The notes under the pieces were generated by a model. It worked only from the letters and a program-made list of their open reading frames with translations. It was not told the origin of the DNA and did not search any database. The position numbers and the translations under genes are program-made. Of a stretch of 64,000 nucleotides of DNA, positions 25,405-32,805 are shown piece after piece (the first letter of the stretch is position 1; every line of letters starts with the position of its first letter). The DNA is from Actinomycetota bacterium. GTDB taxonomy: Bacteria > Actinomycetota > Acidimicrobiia > Acidimicrobiales > AC-14. The DNA is taken from assembly GCA_040754375.1 (NCBI GenBank), contig JBFMCT010000013.1, forward strand, positions 1 through 64,000, in the 5' to 3' direction.

Positions 25405-26039
25405 TGACCGGGACGGCGGGTCGGGGCGGCTACCGGCTCGTCGCCGGCCATGGCCGCGTCGAAGCACGGCGGGCACAGCTCGCGGCCGGCGATGCGGCGG
25501 ATGCGGGTCTCCATGGTCCCCTCGCCGCACTGGGCGCACACGACGCTGGCGTGGATGCGGGCCCGCTGGGGAGCGGGGCCGGCCACGGGCTGGACCTCGA
25601 ACAGCGAGTCGGGGTCGAGCTCGAGGACCCGCTTGGACTCGGACTGGTGAAGCTCGCGGAAGCGGGCCTTCTCCTCGTCGGTGGCCATGTTGGCCCGTAC
25701 CTTGGCGGACAGCGCCTGGTGTTCGGGGTTGCGGGCCCAGGCGTCGGGCCGGCCCACGATGCGGATGGCCTTGCCGTCGGACCGGCGATAGAAGCTGTAG
25801 GCGTTCTTGCCCCAGTCGCGGTGCTGGAGGTTGCCCTTGCCGAACGTGCAGCCGGTGAGGAACTGGATGCCGTCGACCCCGCACATGTCGGTCTCCACCA
25901 CGGCCACCACCTCTTCGTCCTTGGCGTGGGGCCCGATCTCCCGCAGGGCGATCTGGGCGGCCTGGATGCCCATGGCCAGCCCGGGGCACATGTGCCCGTG
26001 GAAGTCCACCACCCGGTCCAGCAGTTGCTCGTCGATCAC
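25401..26039 (-). CDS. fmdE: FmdE-family protein with C-terminal zinc ribbon
   Basis: 212 aa. The N-terminal FmdE domain starts VVDFHGHMCPGLAMGIQAA, with His14/His16/Cys18 forming the conserved HGHxCPG site; ETDMCGVDGIQFLTGCTFGKGN adds Cys53 and Cys64. Residues about 165-195 form a CxxC...CxxC zinc ribbon (Cys168, 171, 189, 192). FmdE was named from a molybdenum formylmethanofuran dehydrogenase operon, but most bacterial copies, as here, are in genomes showing no such enzyme nearby, and their function is not settled; a metal-handling or cofactor role is the usual guess. GTG start after GAGGGAGGGGACC. First gene of the importer operon, divergent from a LysR regulator. Confidence 0.88.
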   Translation of the reverse strand: MIDEQLLDRVVDFHGHMCPGLAMGIQAAQIALREIGPHAKDEEVVAVVETDMCGVDGIQFLTGCTFGKGNLQHRDWGKNAYSFYRRSDGKAIRIVGRPDAWARNPEHQALSAKVRANMATDEEKARFRELHQSESKRVLELDPDSLFEVQPVAGPAPQRARIHASVVCAQCGEGTMETRIRRIAGRELCPPCFDAAMAGDEPVAAPTRRPGQ

Positions 26040-26077
26040 GGTCCCCTCCCTCGCGCGGCAGATCCGCCTTCCGGGGG

Positions 26078-26130
26078 AATATAACGACTTGGCGCCTATG
26101 CTCGCCTGAACTATACCGAATCGTTATACT
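26078..26130. promoter_or_regulatory. LysR-type operator and divergent -10 boxes
   Basis: Three copies of one box lie in an A+T-rich island inside very G+C-rich DNA: TATAACGA at 26080-26087, TATACCGA at 26112-26119 and TCGTTATA at 26121-26128. The last two form a 17-bp near-perfect palindrome (one mismatched pair around a central A); the first and last are an exact 8-bp inverted repeat 33 bp apart. Good -10 hexamers overlap the outer boxes: TATACT at 26125-26130 toward the regulator and TATATT (26083-26078) toward the FmdE operon. This fits a regulator that represses itself and controls the operon. Confidence 0.75.
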
Positions 26131-26141
26131 AGGGGCGCTAG

Positions 26142-27056
26142 ATGGACCTTCGGCAGATCGAGTACTTCGTGGTGGTGGCCCGCCAGCGCAACTTCTCGCG
26201 CGCCGCCCAGGTCCTGGGGGTGGCTCAGCCCGCTCTGTCCCAGCAGGTGAAGCGGCTGGAGGACGAGCTGGGCGTCAAACTGCTGGACCGCTCCACCCGG
26301 CCCGTCACCCTCACCGACGCAGGTGAGGCCTTCCAGGCCCGGGCCGAGCGGGTCCTGGCCGAGGCTCGCATGGCGCGCGAGCACATGCGGGAGTTCGCGG
26401 GTATCGGCCGGGGCCGGCTGGTGGTGGGCGCCCTGCCCGCCCTGGCCTCGTTGTGGCTGCCGGCTGCGCTGGGGGACTTCTACCGGGCCCACCCGCGCGT
26501 CGAGATCTCGGTGCGGGAGGAGAACACCGAAGAGCTGGCCCGCCTCCTGGGCACGGGGCAGCTCGACCTCGCCCTGCTCCACGCCGTGCCGGGCATGGCG
26601 TCGGGCGGCCCGAACCTCCAGGGCCTGGTCATGGAGCGGTTGTTCGACGAGGAACTTGTGGTGATCGCCAGCACCGGCCACCCGCTGGCCGGCCGCCGGT
26701 CGGTCCGCCTGGCCGAGCTGCGCAACGAGCCGTTCGTGTTGCTGGCCCGGGGTTCGGGCCTGGCCCACACCGTGCTGGGTGCGGCCGGGGCGGAGGGCTT
26801 CACCCCCCAGGTGGCGGCCGAGGCAACCAGCATGCCCACCCTCCGGGCGCTGGTGGCCGCCGGGCTGGGCGTGTCGGTCGTCCCCCGCCTGCCGGCCAGC
26901 GCGCCGGGCCCGGCCGTGGCCGTGCTTCCCCTGCGCCCGGCCCTGCCCAGCCACTCGACGGCGGTGGCCTGGCGAGGCGGCCTGCGCCCCTCGGCCACCA
27001 CCGAGGCCCTGCTGGGCTACGTCCGCGGCCACGCCCAGGGTCTCCTGTCGCGCTGA
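26142..27056 (+). CDS. LysR-family transcriptional regulator
   Basis: 304 aa, standard LysR length. The N-terminal winged helix (residues 1-60) reads MDLRQIEYFVVVARQRNFSR, AAQVLGVAQPALSQQVKRLEDELGVKLLDRS; a linker helix follows, then a two-lobed effector-binding domain (VGALPALASLWLPAAL, QLDLALLHAVPG, GLGVSVVPRLPA). The ATG lies only about 12 bp after a -10-like TATACT, so the transcript may be nearly leaderless. Transcribed divergently from the FmdE/methyltransferase/ABC operon with shared palindromic boxes between them, the classical LysR layout; it most likely senses the transported compound or a derivative. Confidence 0.92.
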   Translation: MDLRQIEYFVVVARQRNFSRAAQVLGVAQPALSQQVKRLEDELGVKLLDRSTRPVTLTDAGEAFQARAERVLAEARMAREHMREFAGIGRGRLVVGALPALASLWLPAALGDFYRAHPRVEISVREENTEELARLLGTGQLDLALLHAVPGMASGGPNLQGLVMERLFDEELVVIASTGHPLAGRRSVRLAELRNEPFVLLARGSGLAHTVLGAAGAEGFTPQVAAEATSMPTLRALVAAGLGVSVVPRLPASAPGPAVAVLPLRPALPSHSTAVAWRGGLRPSATTEALLGYVRGHAQGLLSR

Positions 27057-27166
27057 CGCACCGGCGAGAGGCGAGGCGGGTGATAGCGCCAGCGTTACGC
27101 GGGGCAACGGGACGTTTACGGGGCGATCGCTACGGTGACCTCAAGCTACCGATGAGGGGGGCCGGC

Positions 27167-28609
27167 ATGACCCGTAGGAGCATTCGGACGGCGGCGCTGT
27201 TCGTGGCGTTGGGGCTGGTCGCGGCCTCGTGCTCGGCCGACGAGGAGGCCTCGGCGGGCGGCCAGGCCGAGCCCACGGCGGGCGCCTGGCGGACGTGGGT
27301 GCTCACCAGCCCCGACGAGATCGCCGTGCCCCCGCCCCCGGCCGAGGGCTCGGCCGCCGAGGAGGCCGAGGACGCCGAGCTGCGGGACATGGCCGACGGG
27401 CGAACGACCGAGATCGTCGACCAGGTGCGCAAGTGGGCCTCGCTGGGCCAGCCCGTAAGCACGCCCTGGGTGGAGATGAACCTCGAGTTCATCTCGGCCC
27501 GCGCCAAGGACCCGCCTCTGGCGTCGCGGGGTTACGCGCTGGTGAGCACGGCCGTCTACGACGCGGTGGTCGCCACCTGGCACTACAAGTACCTCTACGA
27601 CCGTGAGGCCCCCAGCGTGGTCGACCATGTCGTGCCGCCTGGGCCCGACCCGTCCTACCCGAGCGAGCACGCGGCCATCGCCGGGGCGGCGTCGACCGTG
27701 CTGGCCTACCTGTTCCCCGAACGGCCCAAGCTCCGCCTCGACGAGCTGGCCGACCAAGCGGCCGAGTCGCGCCTGTACGCGGGCGTGAACCGCCGCTCCG
27801 ACGTGGAGGCTGGTCTTGAACTGGGCCGGCAGGTGGCCGAGAAGGTGATCGCCTACGCCCAGGCCGACAGGGCGGAGGACCCCTGCAACGCTCGCCGGCC
27901 CGGGCCTGCGGGCCGCTACTGGGACCCCCCGCCGGGCAGCGTGGCCAACCCTGTCCAGCCGTGCGCCGGCCAGTGGAAGCCTTGGGTCCTGACGTCGGGC
28001 GACCAGTTCCGCCCGGGGCCGCCCCCGGTCCTCGGTTCGCCCGAGTTCCGGGCCCAGGCCGAGGAGATCGTGGCCGTGAAGGCGGCCCTCACCGACGAGC
28101 AGAAGCGCATCGCCACGTTCTGGGCGGGCGGCGAGGGAACGCCCCTGCCACCCGGGGTGTGGATCAACGTGGTGCTCGCCTACCTGCGTGACCGCCAGCC
28201 CACCGAGCCCCAAGCGGAACGTGTTCTTGCCATGGTCAACGTGGCCCAGTCCGACGCCGGCATCGCCGCCTGGGACACCAAGTACACCTACTGGGACCCC
28301 AGGCCCGAGAACGGCGTCCGCGACATCGGGCTCGACCCGTCGTGGTCGCCTTACATCGAGACGCCCTTCTTCCCGTCCTACATCTCAGGGCATGCCACCT
28401 ACTCGGCCGCCGCGGCCGAGGTGCTGGCCCACCTCTTCCCCTCCGACGCGGCCGAGTTCCACCGCAAGGCCGAGGAGGCTTCGAACTCGAGGCTGTGGGG
28501 CGGCATCCACTGGCGGCTCGACAACGAGGTCGGAATGGACGTCGGGCGCCAGGTCGGGGCGCTGGTCGTGCAGAGGGCGACCACCGACGGGGCACCCCCG
28601 ATGCGTTGA
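27167..28609 (+). CDS. Vanadium-haloperoxidase/PAP2-like lipoprotein with internal duplication
   Basis: 480 aa. A lipoprotein signal peptide ends LVAASC (Cys22). The C-terminal half has the full vanadate-site set: KYTYWDPRP (Lys372, Arg379), PSYISGHA (403-410, Ser407, His409) and SRLWGGIHWRLDNE (Arg442, His448). The N-terminal half repeats the same plan: GAWRTWVLTS (39-48) matches GQWKPWVLTS (268-277), PSYPSEHA (162-169) matches PSYISGHA, and SRLYAGVNRRSD matches SRLWGGIHWRLD, but the apical His is Asn208 and the RP Arg is missing. So the second half could be catalytic (halide oxidation or phosphoester cleavage outside the cell) and the first is probably inactive. A duplicated pseudo-domain is the notable point. 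Confidence 0.85.
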   Translation: MTRRSIRTAALFVALGLVAASCSADEEASAGGQAEPTAGAWRTWVLTSPDEIAVPPPPAEGSAAEEAEDAELRDMADGRTTEIVDQVRKWASLGQPVSTPWVEMNLEFISARAKDPPLASRGYALVSTAVYDAVVATWHYKYLYDREAPSVVDHVVPPGPDPSYPSEHAAIAGAASTVLAYLFPERPKLRLDELADQAAESRLYAGVNRRSDVEAGLELGRQVAEKVIAYAQADRAEDPCNARRPGPAGRYWDPPPGSVANPVQPCAGQWKPWVLTSGDQFRPGPPPVLGSPEFRAQAEEIVAVKAALTDEQKRIATFWAGGEGTPLPPGVWINVVLAYLRDRQPTEPQAERVLAMVNVAQSDAGIAAWDTKYTYWDPRPENGVRDIGLDPSWSPYIETPFFPSYISGHATYSAAAAEVLAHLFPSDAAEFHRKAEEASNSRLWGGIHWRLDNEVGMDVGRQVGALVVQRATTDGAPPMR

Positions 28610-28675
28610 ACGAGCCGTAACCCGATCGCGCTCGACTGATCACGCAGCCGTCATGTCCGAGGGTAGTGGCACTGG

Positions 28676-30199
28676 ATGGACGGACGTCTCATGCTCCGCA
28701 GCCGCGCCCGGCGGATGGTGGTGGGGGCGGTCGCGGTGCTGGTCGTAGCCGGGTTGACCGGCCCCGCGTCCATCGCCTCCGCCCAACTCCAGGCCCCGGA
28801 GGCCGACACCGTGGAGCTCAACACGGTCTCGGCCTTCGGGGCGGCCGGCCAGCACGGGCCTGCTGCCGGGTTCCCGTTCGCCCTGCCGGTGATCGGCATG
28901 GCCGCCACCCCTTCGGGCGAGGGCTACTGGCTGGTGGCCGCCGACGGCGGCATCTTCACCTACGGCGACGCCGGCTTTTTCGGGTCCCGGGGCGGCCAGC
29001 CCCTCGTGCAACCCATCGTCGGGATGGCCGCCACCCCGTCGGGCGAGGGCTACTGGCTGGTGGCCGCCGACGGCGGCGTCTTCACCTACGGCGACGCCGG
29101 GTTCTTCGGGTCCCGGGGCGGCCAGCCTTTGCTCCAGCCCATCGTCGGCATGGCCGCCACCCCGTCGGGCGAGGGCTACTGGCTGGTGGCCGCCGACGGC
29201 GGCATCTTCACCTACGGCGACGCCGGGTTCTTCGGGTCCCGGGGGGGCCAGGTCCTGGCCGAGCCGGTCGTAGGCATGGCCGCCGCCGGATCAGGCGACG
29301 GCTACTGGCTGGTGGCGTCGGACGGGGGCGTGTTCACCTACGGCGACGCCGAGTTCGTGGGTTCACACGGGGGGCGCCGGCTCGACGACCCGGTGGTGGC
29401 CATGGCCGCCAGCGACGACGGCGACGGCTACTGGCTGGTCGACCGGGGCGGGGAGATCTACCCCTTCGGTGTGCCCGACCTGGGGTCGGCGGCGGCACGC
29501 GACGCCGAGGAGCGGGCCGCCACCGTGGCCATCGCCGCCCACCCGGGGGGCGACGGTTACTGGTTGGCCCACGGTGGTACCCAGGTGGCCGAGGTCGACG
29601 ACCGGGGACCGCACGTGGAGGCCCTACAGCAGCGCCTGCAGTCGTTGGGGTACTGGGTTGGTCCGGTCGACGGCGTCTACGGACGGCTCACCCGCCAGGC
29701 GGTGTACGCCTTCCAGAAGGCGAACGGCCTGGAGGTCGACGGGCGGGTAGGTGCGGGCACGGCCGCGGCTCTCGATCTGGCCGGGCGTCCCCAGCCCCGC
29801 AGCAGCAGCGGCGACCTGGTGGAGATCGACAAGACCAACCAGGTCCTGTTGGTGGTGCGCGACGGCGCCGTGCTGTGGGCGTTCAATACCTCGACGGGCA
29901 CCGAGCAGCCCTACACCTACGAAGGCCAGACCTACGTCGCCGACACCCCACCGGGCCGATGGGACGTCTACCGCAGTGCCGACGGGGTCGAGGTCTCCCA
30001 CCTCGGGAGGCTGTACCGGCCGATCTATTTCCATCACGACGGCATCGCCGTCCATGGGTACTCGTCGGTCCCGCCCGAGCCCGTCTCCCACGGCTGCGTC
30101 CGGGTGACCAACGCGGCCATGGACTTCATCTGGGACCAGAACTTCATGCCCATCGGCTCGCCGGTCTGGGTCTACGGCACGTCACCCGGTACCCCTTGA
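28676..30199 (+). CDS. Secreted L,D-transpeptidase with GYW repeats and peptidoglycan-binding domain
   Basis: 507 aa. Sec signal peptide about residues 1-36. Residues about 71-290 hold six repeats of about 42 aa with the core GEGYWLVAADGGIFTYGDAGF, likely a beta-propeller or beta-solenoid; this repeat is familiar from Acidimicrobiia and other actinobacteria. Next comes a PG_binding_1 domain (VEALQQRLQSLGYWVGPVDG, then GRLTRQAVYAFQKANGL), then a YkuD L,D-transpeptidase domain with IAVHGYSS ... SHGCVRV (catalytic Cys474). It would make 3-3 crosslinks or attach proteins to the wall. ATG at 28676 or 28691. It lies in a run of envelope genes. Confidence 0.9.
   Translation: MDGRLMLRSRARRMVVGAVAVLVVAGLTGPASIASAQLQAPEADTVELNTVSAFGAAGQHGPAAGFPFALPVIGMAATPSGEGYWLVAADGGIFTYGDAGFFGSRGGQPLVQPIVGMAATPSGEGYWLVAADGGVFTYGDAGFFGSRGGQPLLQPIVGMAATPSGEGYWLVAADGGIFTYGDAGFFGSRGGQVLAEPVVGMAAAGSGDGYWLVASDGGVFTYGDAEFVGSHGGRRLDDPVVAMAASDDGDGYWLVDRGGEIYPFGVPDLGSAAARDAEERAATVAIAAHPGGDGYWLAHGGTQVAEVDDRGPHVEALQQRLQSLGYWVGPVDGVYGRLTRQAVYAFQKANGLEVDGRVGAGTAAALDLAGRPQPRSSSGDLVEIDKTNQVLLVVRDGAVLWAFNTSTGTEQPYTYEGQTYVADTPPGRWDVYRSADGVEVSHLGRLYRPIYFHHDGIAVHGYSSVPPEPVSHGCVRVTNAAMDFIWDQNFMPIGSPVWVYGTSPGTP
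28886..29515 (+). repeat. 126-bp coding tandem repeats (GYW repeats), five near-regular units
   Basis: Units begin at 28886, 29012, 29138, 29264 and 29390, each 126 bp (42 codons). The first three are almost identical at DNA level, the fourth diverged and the fifth more so, suggesting recent expansion or gene conversion at the 5' end. They encode the GYW repeats of the L,D-transpeptidase and are not a CRISPR array. Confidence 0.85.
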
Positions 30200-30262
30200 A
30201 CGGCCGTTGACAGCCGGGCCCGGGCCCCGGGAGGATGGGGCGGCCGACGGGGAGGGCGCGCC

Positions 30263-31075
30263 ATGGCTGACACCAGGGAGGTTGCCGACCGCTTCCACGT
30301 CAGATCGGCCGACGGCACGGCCATCGCCGTGTGGGCCGAGGGGTCGGGGCCCCCGCTGGTCTTGGTCCACGGCGCACTGAACGACCACACCAGCGACGCC
30401 CGGTTCGTAGCCGCACTGGCTGACAGGGTCACGACCTTCGCCATCGACCGGCGGGGCCGGGGCGGCAGTGGTGACGGCCAGGCTTACGCCATCGAGCGGG
30501 AGTTCGAGGACGTGGCCGCGGTGGTGGACGCAGTGTCCGGGCCCACGGGTCGGCCCGTGGCCGTGTGGGGCCATTCGTTCGGGGCCGACTGCGCCATGGG
30601 CGGGGCCGCTCTGACCTCCCGGGTGAGCCACCTGGTCCTCTACGAGCCGGGCCTGGGGTGCGAGATCGCCGACGAGGCCATCGAAGCCGTCGAGGCCGCG
30701 TTGGCGGCCGGCGACCGGGAGGGCGCGCTGGTGGCCACGCTGGCGAGGATCGTGGAGCTGACCGAGGACGAGATCGCCTTCGTGCGGGCCAGCCCCGGTT
30801 GGGACGCCCGCCTGGCGGCCGTGCCCGTGGTGCCCCGCGAGATCCGGGCCGAGAGGGACTGGGCGTACCGTCCGGGGCAGTTCGACACCATCACCGCCCA
30901 GGCGCTGGTCCTGGACGGGACGGCCAGTCCGGCAGCCCAGAGGGCAGCCACCAAGCAGGCGGCCCAGGCCGTGCCCGGGGCCAAGCTCCACCAGCTCGAG
31001 GGCCACTCCCACATCGCCCACCGCACCCACCCGGCGGCCGTGGCCGATCTCGTGGTCGGCTTCGTCCTGTCGTGA
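30263..31075 (+). CDS. Alpha/beta hydrolase
   Basis: 270 aa. Oxyanion region VLVHGALNDH, nucleophile elbow GHSFGAD (Ser in GHSFG), acid on a later strand (LVLDGTAS) and catalytic His in EGHSHIAH. All three catalytic positions can be assigned. Family members include esterases, epoxide hydrolases and haloperoxidase-like hydrolases; the substrate is unknown. ATG start lies after GGAGGGCGCGCC, a good ribosome-binding site. No signal peptide, so cytoplasmic. Flanked by envelope genes but with no overlap that implies a shared role. Confidence 0.88.
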   Translation: MADTREVADRFHVRSADGTAIAVWAEGSGPPLVLVHGALNDHTSDARFVAALADRVTTFAIDRRGRGGSGDGQAYAIEREFEDVAAVVDAVSGPTGRPVAVWGHSFGADCAMGGAALTSRVSHLVLYEPGLGCEIADEAIEAVEAALAAGDREGALVATLARIVELTEDEIAFVRASPGWDARLAAVPVVPREIRAERDWAYRPGQFDTITAQALVLDGTASPAAQRAATKQAAQAVPGAKLHQLEGHSHIAHRTHPAAVADLVVGFVLS

Positions 31076-31112
31076 CCGCGCCCGTGCGGGGCCGGCCCCT
31101 AACCTTCCGGGG

Positions 31113-32234
31113 GTGAGAGAGGCCAGGGCCGGGCGACGGCGACCGACGGCGATGGCCGTGGCTGCGCTGGTGGCCGCGCTGGTGGCCGTGTTGGCGGGGC
31201 CTGCGGGGCCAGCCGCCAGTGCGTCCGCGGAAGACGACCTGCGGGCCGCCCGCCAGCGGGCCAACCAGGTGGCCGCCGACCTGTCGGCCGCCGAGGAGGC
31301 GCTGGCCCGCTCCGAGGACACGGTCGCCCACCTCCAGCAGCGCCTGGCCCGCACCGAGGCCCGGGCCGCCCAGGCCCACGGCCGGGTGCGGGAGCTGGCC
31401 GTGCGCCTCTACGTGGAGGGGATCTCGGGCGTGACCCGCCTCCTGCGCATGAGCGAGGCCAACGAGCTGGTGCTGGCCCAGGGGTACAGCGACGTGATCG
31501 CGGGGGCGTCCACCGACGCCCTGCGCCAGTTCCGAGCCGACCGGGCCGTGATGGTCGAAGAGCAGGCTGTCCTGGCCCGGGAGATGGGCCACCAGGAGGC
31601 CGCCGCCGAGCAGTTGCGCCGCCAGAACCAGGCGGCCATCGCCGAGATCGACCGGCTGGCCGAGGTGGCGGCCCGCGCCCAGGCCGCCCGGGAGGCCGAG
31701 GCCCGGCAAGCGGCGGCTCGCCAGGCGGCCGCCTCACCGACGGGCGGGGCAGGCCCCGCCGCAGGGGCAGGGGCTTCTCCCGCCGGCACAGCCGCACCCT
31801 CCCCGGTCGCGGCCGCCAGCCCGGCGGTGGCCGCCGTCCCGGCGGGCGGAGGCTGGGTGTGCCCCGTGCAGGGCCCGCTGGCATTCAGCAACGACTACGG
31901 CGCGCCCCGGGGCGGCGGCTACAGCCACATGGGCAACGACATCCTCGCCCCCCGGGGCACGCCCGTGGTGGCCCACGTCGGGGGAGTCGTCACGCACCGC
32001 GACGGGGCCGTGAGCGGTCTCGCCTACTTCCTGGCAGGCGACGACGGCAACCGCTACTTCGGGGCCCACCTCGACTCCTTCGGGGCCAGCGGTCGGGTGT
32101 CAGCGGGCACGGTGATCGGCACGGCGGGCAACACGGGAGATGCCGCCGGCGGCCCTCCCCACCTCCACTTCGAGATGCACCCGGGCGGGACGGGCAACGT
32201 GAACCCCTACCCGATGCTGGTGCAGTACTGCTAA
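31113..32234 (+). CDS. Secreted coiled-coil M23 peptidase-family protein
   Basis: 373 aa. Sec signal/anchor about residues 10-38, then a long coiled coil (about 40-215: AEDDLRAARQRANQVAADLSAAEEALAR and later helices), an Ala/Pro-rich linker, and a C-terminal LytM/M23 domain. Zinc motifs are visible: SHMGNDI (HxxxD) and PHLHFEMH (HxH). Overall layout matches EnvC/NlpD/RipA-like regulators of septal peptidoglycan hydrolysis; with both metal motifs present it may itself cleave peptidoglycan. GTG start 31113 with GGGGGTGAG nearby. Confidence 0.87.
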   Translation: MREARAGRRRPTAMAVAALVAALVAVLAGPAGPAASASAEDDLRAARQRANQVAADLSAAEEALARSEDTVAHLQQRLARTEARAAQAHGRVRELAVRLYVEGISGVTRLLRMSEANELVLAQGYSDVIAGASTDALRQFRADRAVMVEEQAVLAREMGHQEAAAEQLRRQNQAAIAEIDRLAEVAARAQAAREAEARQAAARQAAASPTGGAGPAAGAGASPAGTAAPSPVAAASPAVAAVPAGGGWVCPVQGPLAFSNDYGAPRGGGYSHMGNDILAPRGTPVVAHVGGVVTHRDGAVSGLAYFLAGDDGNRYFGAHLDSFGASGRVSAGTVIGTAGNTGDAAGGPPHLHFEMHPGGTGNVNPYPMLVQYC

Positions 32235-32261
32235 TGCCTCGGCGGCTGGCAGGATGGCGGG

Positions 32262-32789
32262 ATGCTCGTCTCAGAACTGGTGGCTCGCGGCGGCGCGGTC
32301 CAGGTGGTCGACGTGCGCTGGCCCAACGAGTGGGAGGCGGGCCACATCGAGGGCTCGGTCCACATGCCCCTCGACGACATCGAGGAGCGCTACCGCGAGC
32401 TCGACCGGGGCCGGCCGGTGGTGACTGTGTGCCGCTCGGGCAACCGGTCGGCCACGGCCGCCCGCCACCTCGAGGCCGAGGGCTTCGGGGCCGAAAGCCT
32501 CGAGGGCGGGCTGGAGGCCTGGGTGGCCGAAGGCCGGGCACTGGTGGCAGCCGACGGCTCGCAGGGGTCGGTGGTCGACGCCCAGCCCCCGGCCGACGAC
32601 CGTCCCGCCGAGCACCAGAGGCTCGAGGCCGAGCTGCTCAGTGTCCTGTTCGCCGTGCAGGCCCACTTCGGCGACCGGGAGCCGTCGGACGAGGAGGTGC
32701 GGGGGTTCCTGCGCCAGCGCCTGATCGACGAGGGCCGGAGCGAGGCGGAGGCCGACCGGTTCATGGCCTCCCTCGACGGGCCGGGCTGA
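32262..32789 (+). CDS. Rhodanese-domain sulfurtransferase
   Basis: 175 aa. Residues 1-95 are one rhodanese domain: VVDVRWPNEWEAGHIEGSVHMPL and the active-site loop VCRSGNRS with Cys57, which carries the persulfide. The remaining about 75 residues (AEHQRLEAELLSVLFAVQAHFGDREPSDEEVRGFL) are helical and not recognised. 16 bp before a persulfide-dioxygenase-like gene, then a TauE-type exporter, so the three probably form a reactive-sulfur detoxification operon in which this protein transfers sulfane sulfur. Confidence 0.9.
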   Translation: MLVSELVARGGAVQVVDVRWPNEWEAGHIEGSVHMPLDDIEERYRELDRGRPVVTVCRSGNRSATAARHLEAEGFGAESLEGGLEAWVAEGRALVAADGSQGSVVDAQPPADDRPAEHQRLEAELLSVLFAVQAHFGDREPSDEEVRGFLRQRLIDEGRSEAEADRFMASLDGPG

Positions 32790-32805
32790 TCCGAGGCAGC
32801 CGGCC

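Noticed and set aside
28886-29515. CRISPR array
   Set aside because: Units are 126 bp, contiguous without spacers, in frame and translate to GYW repeats of a secreted protein.
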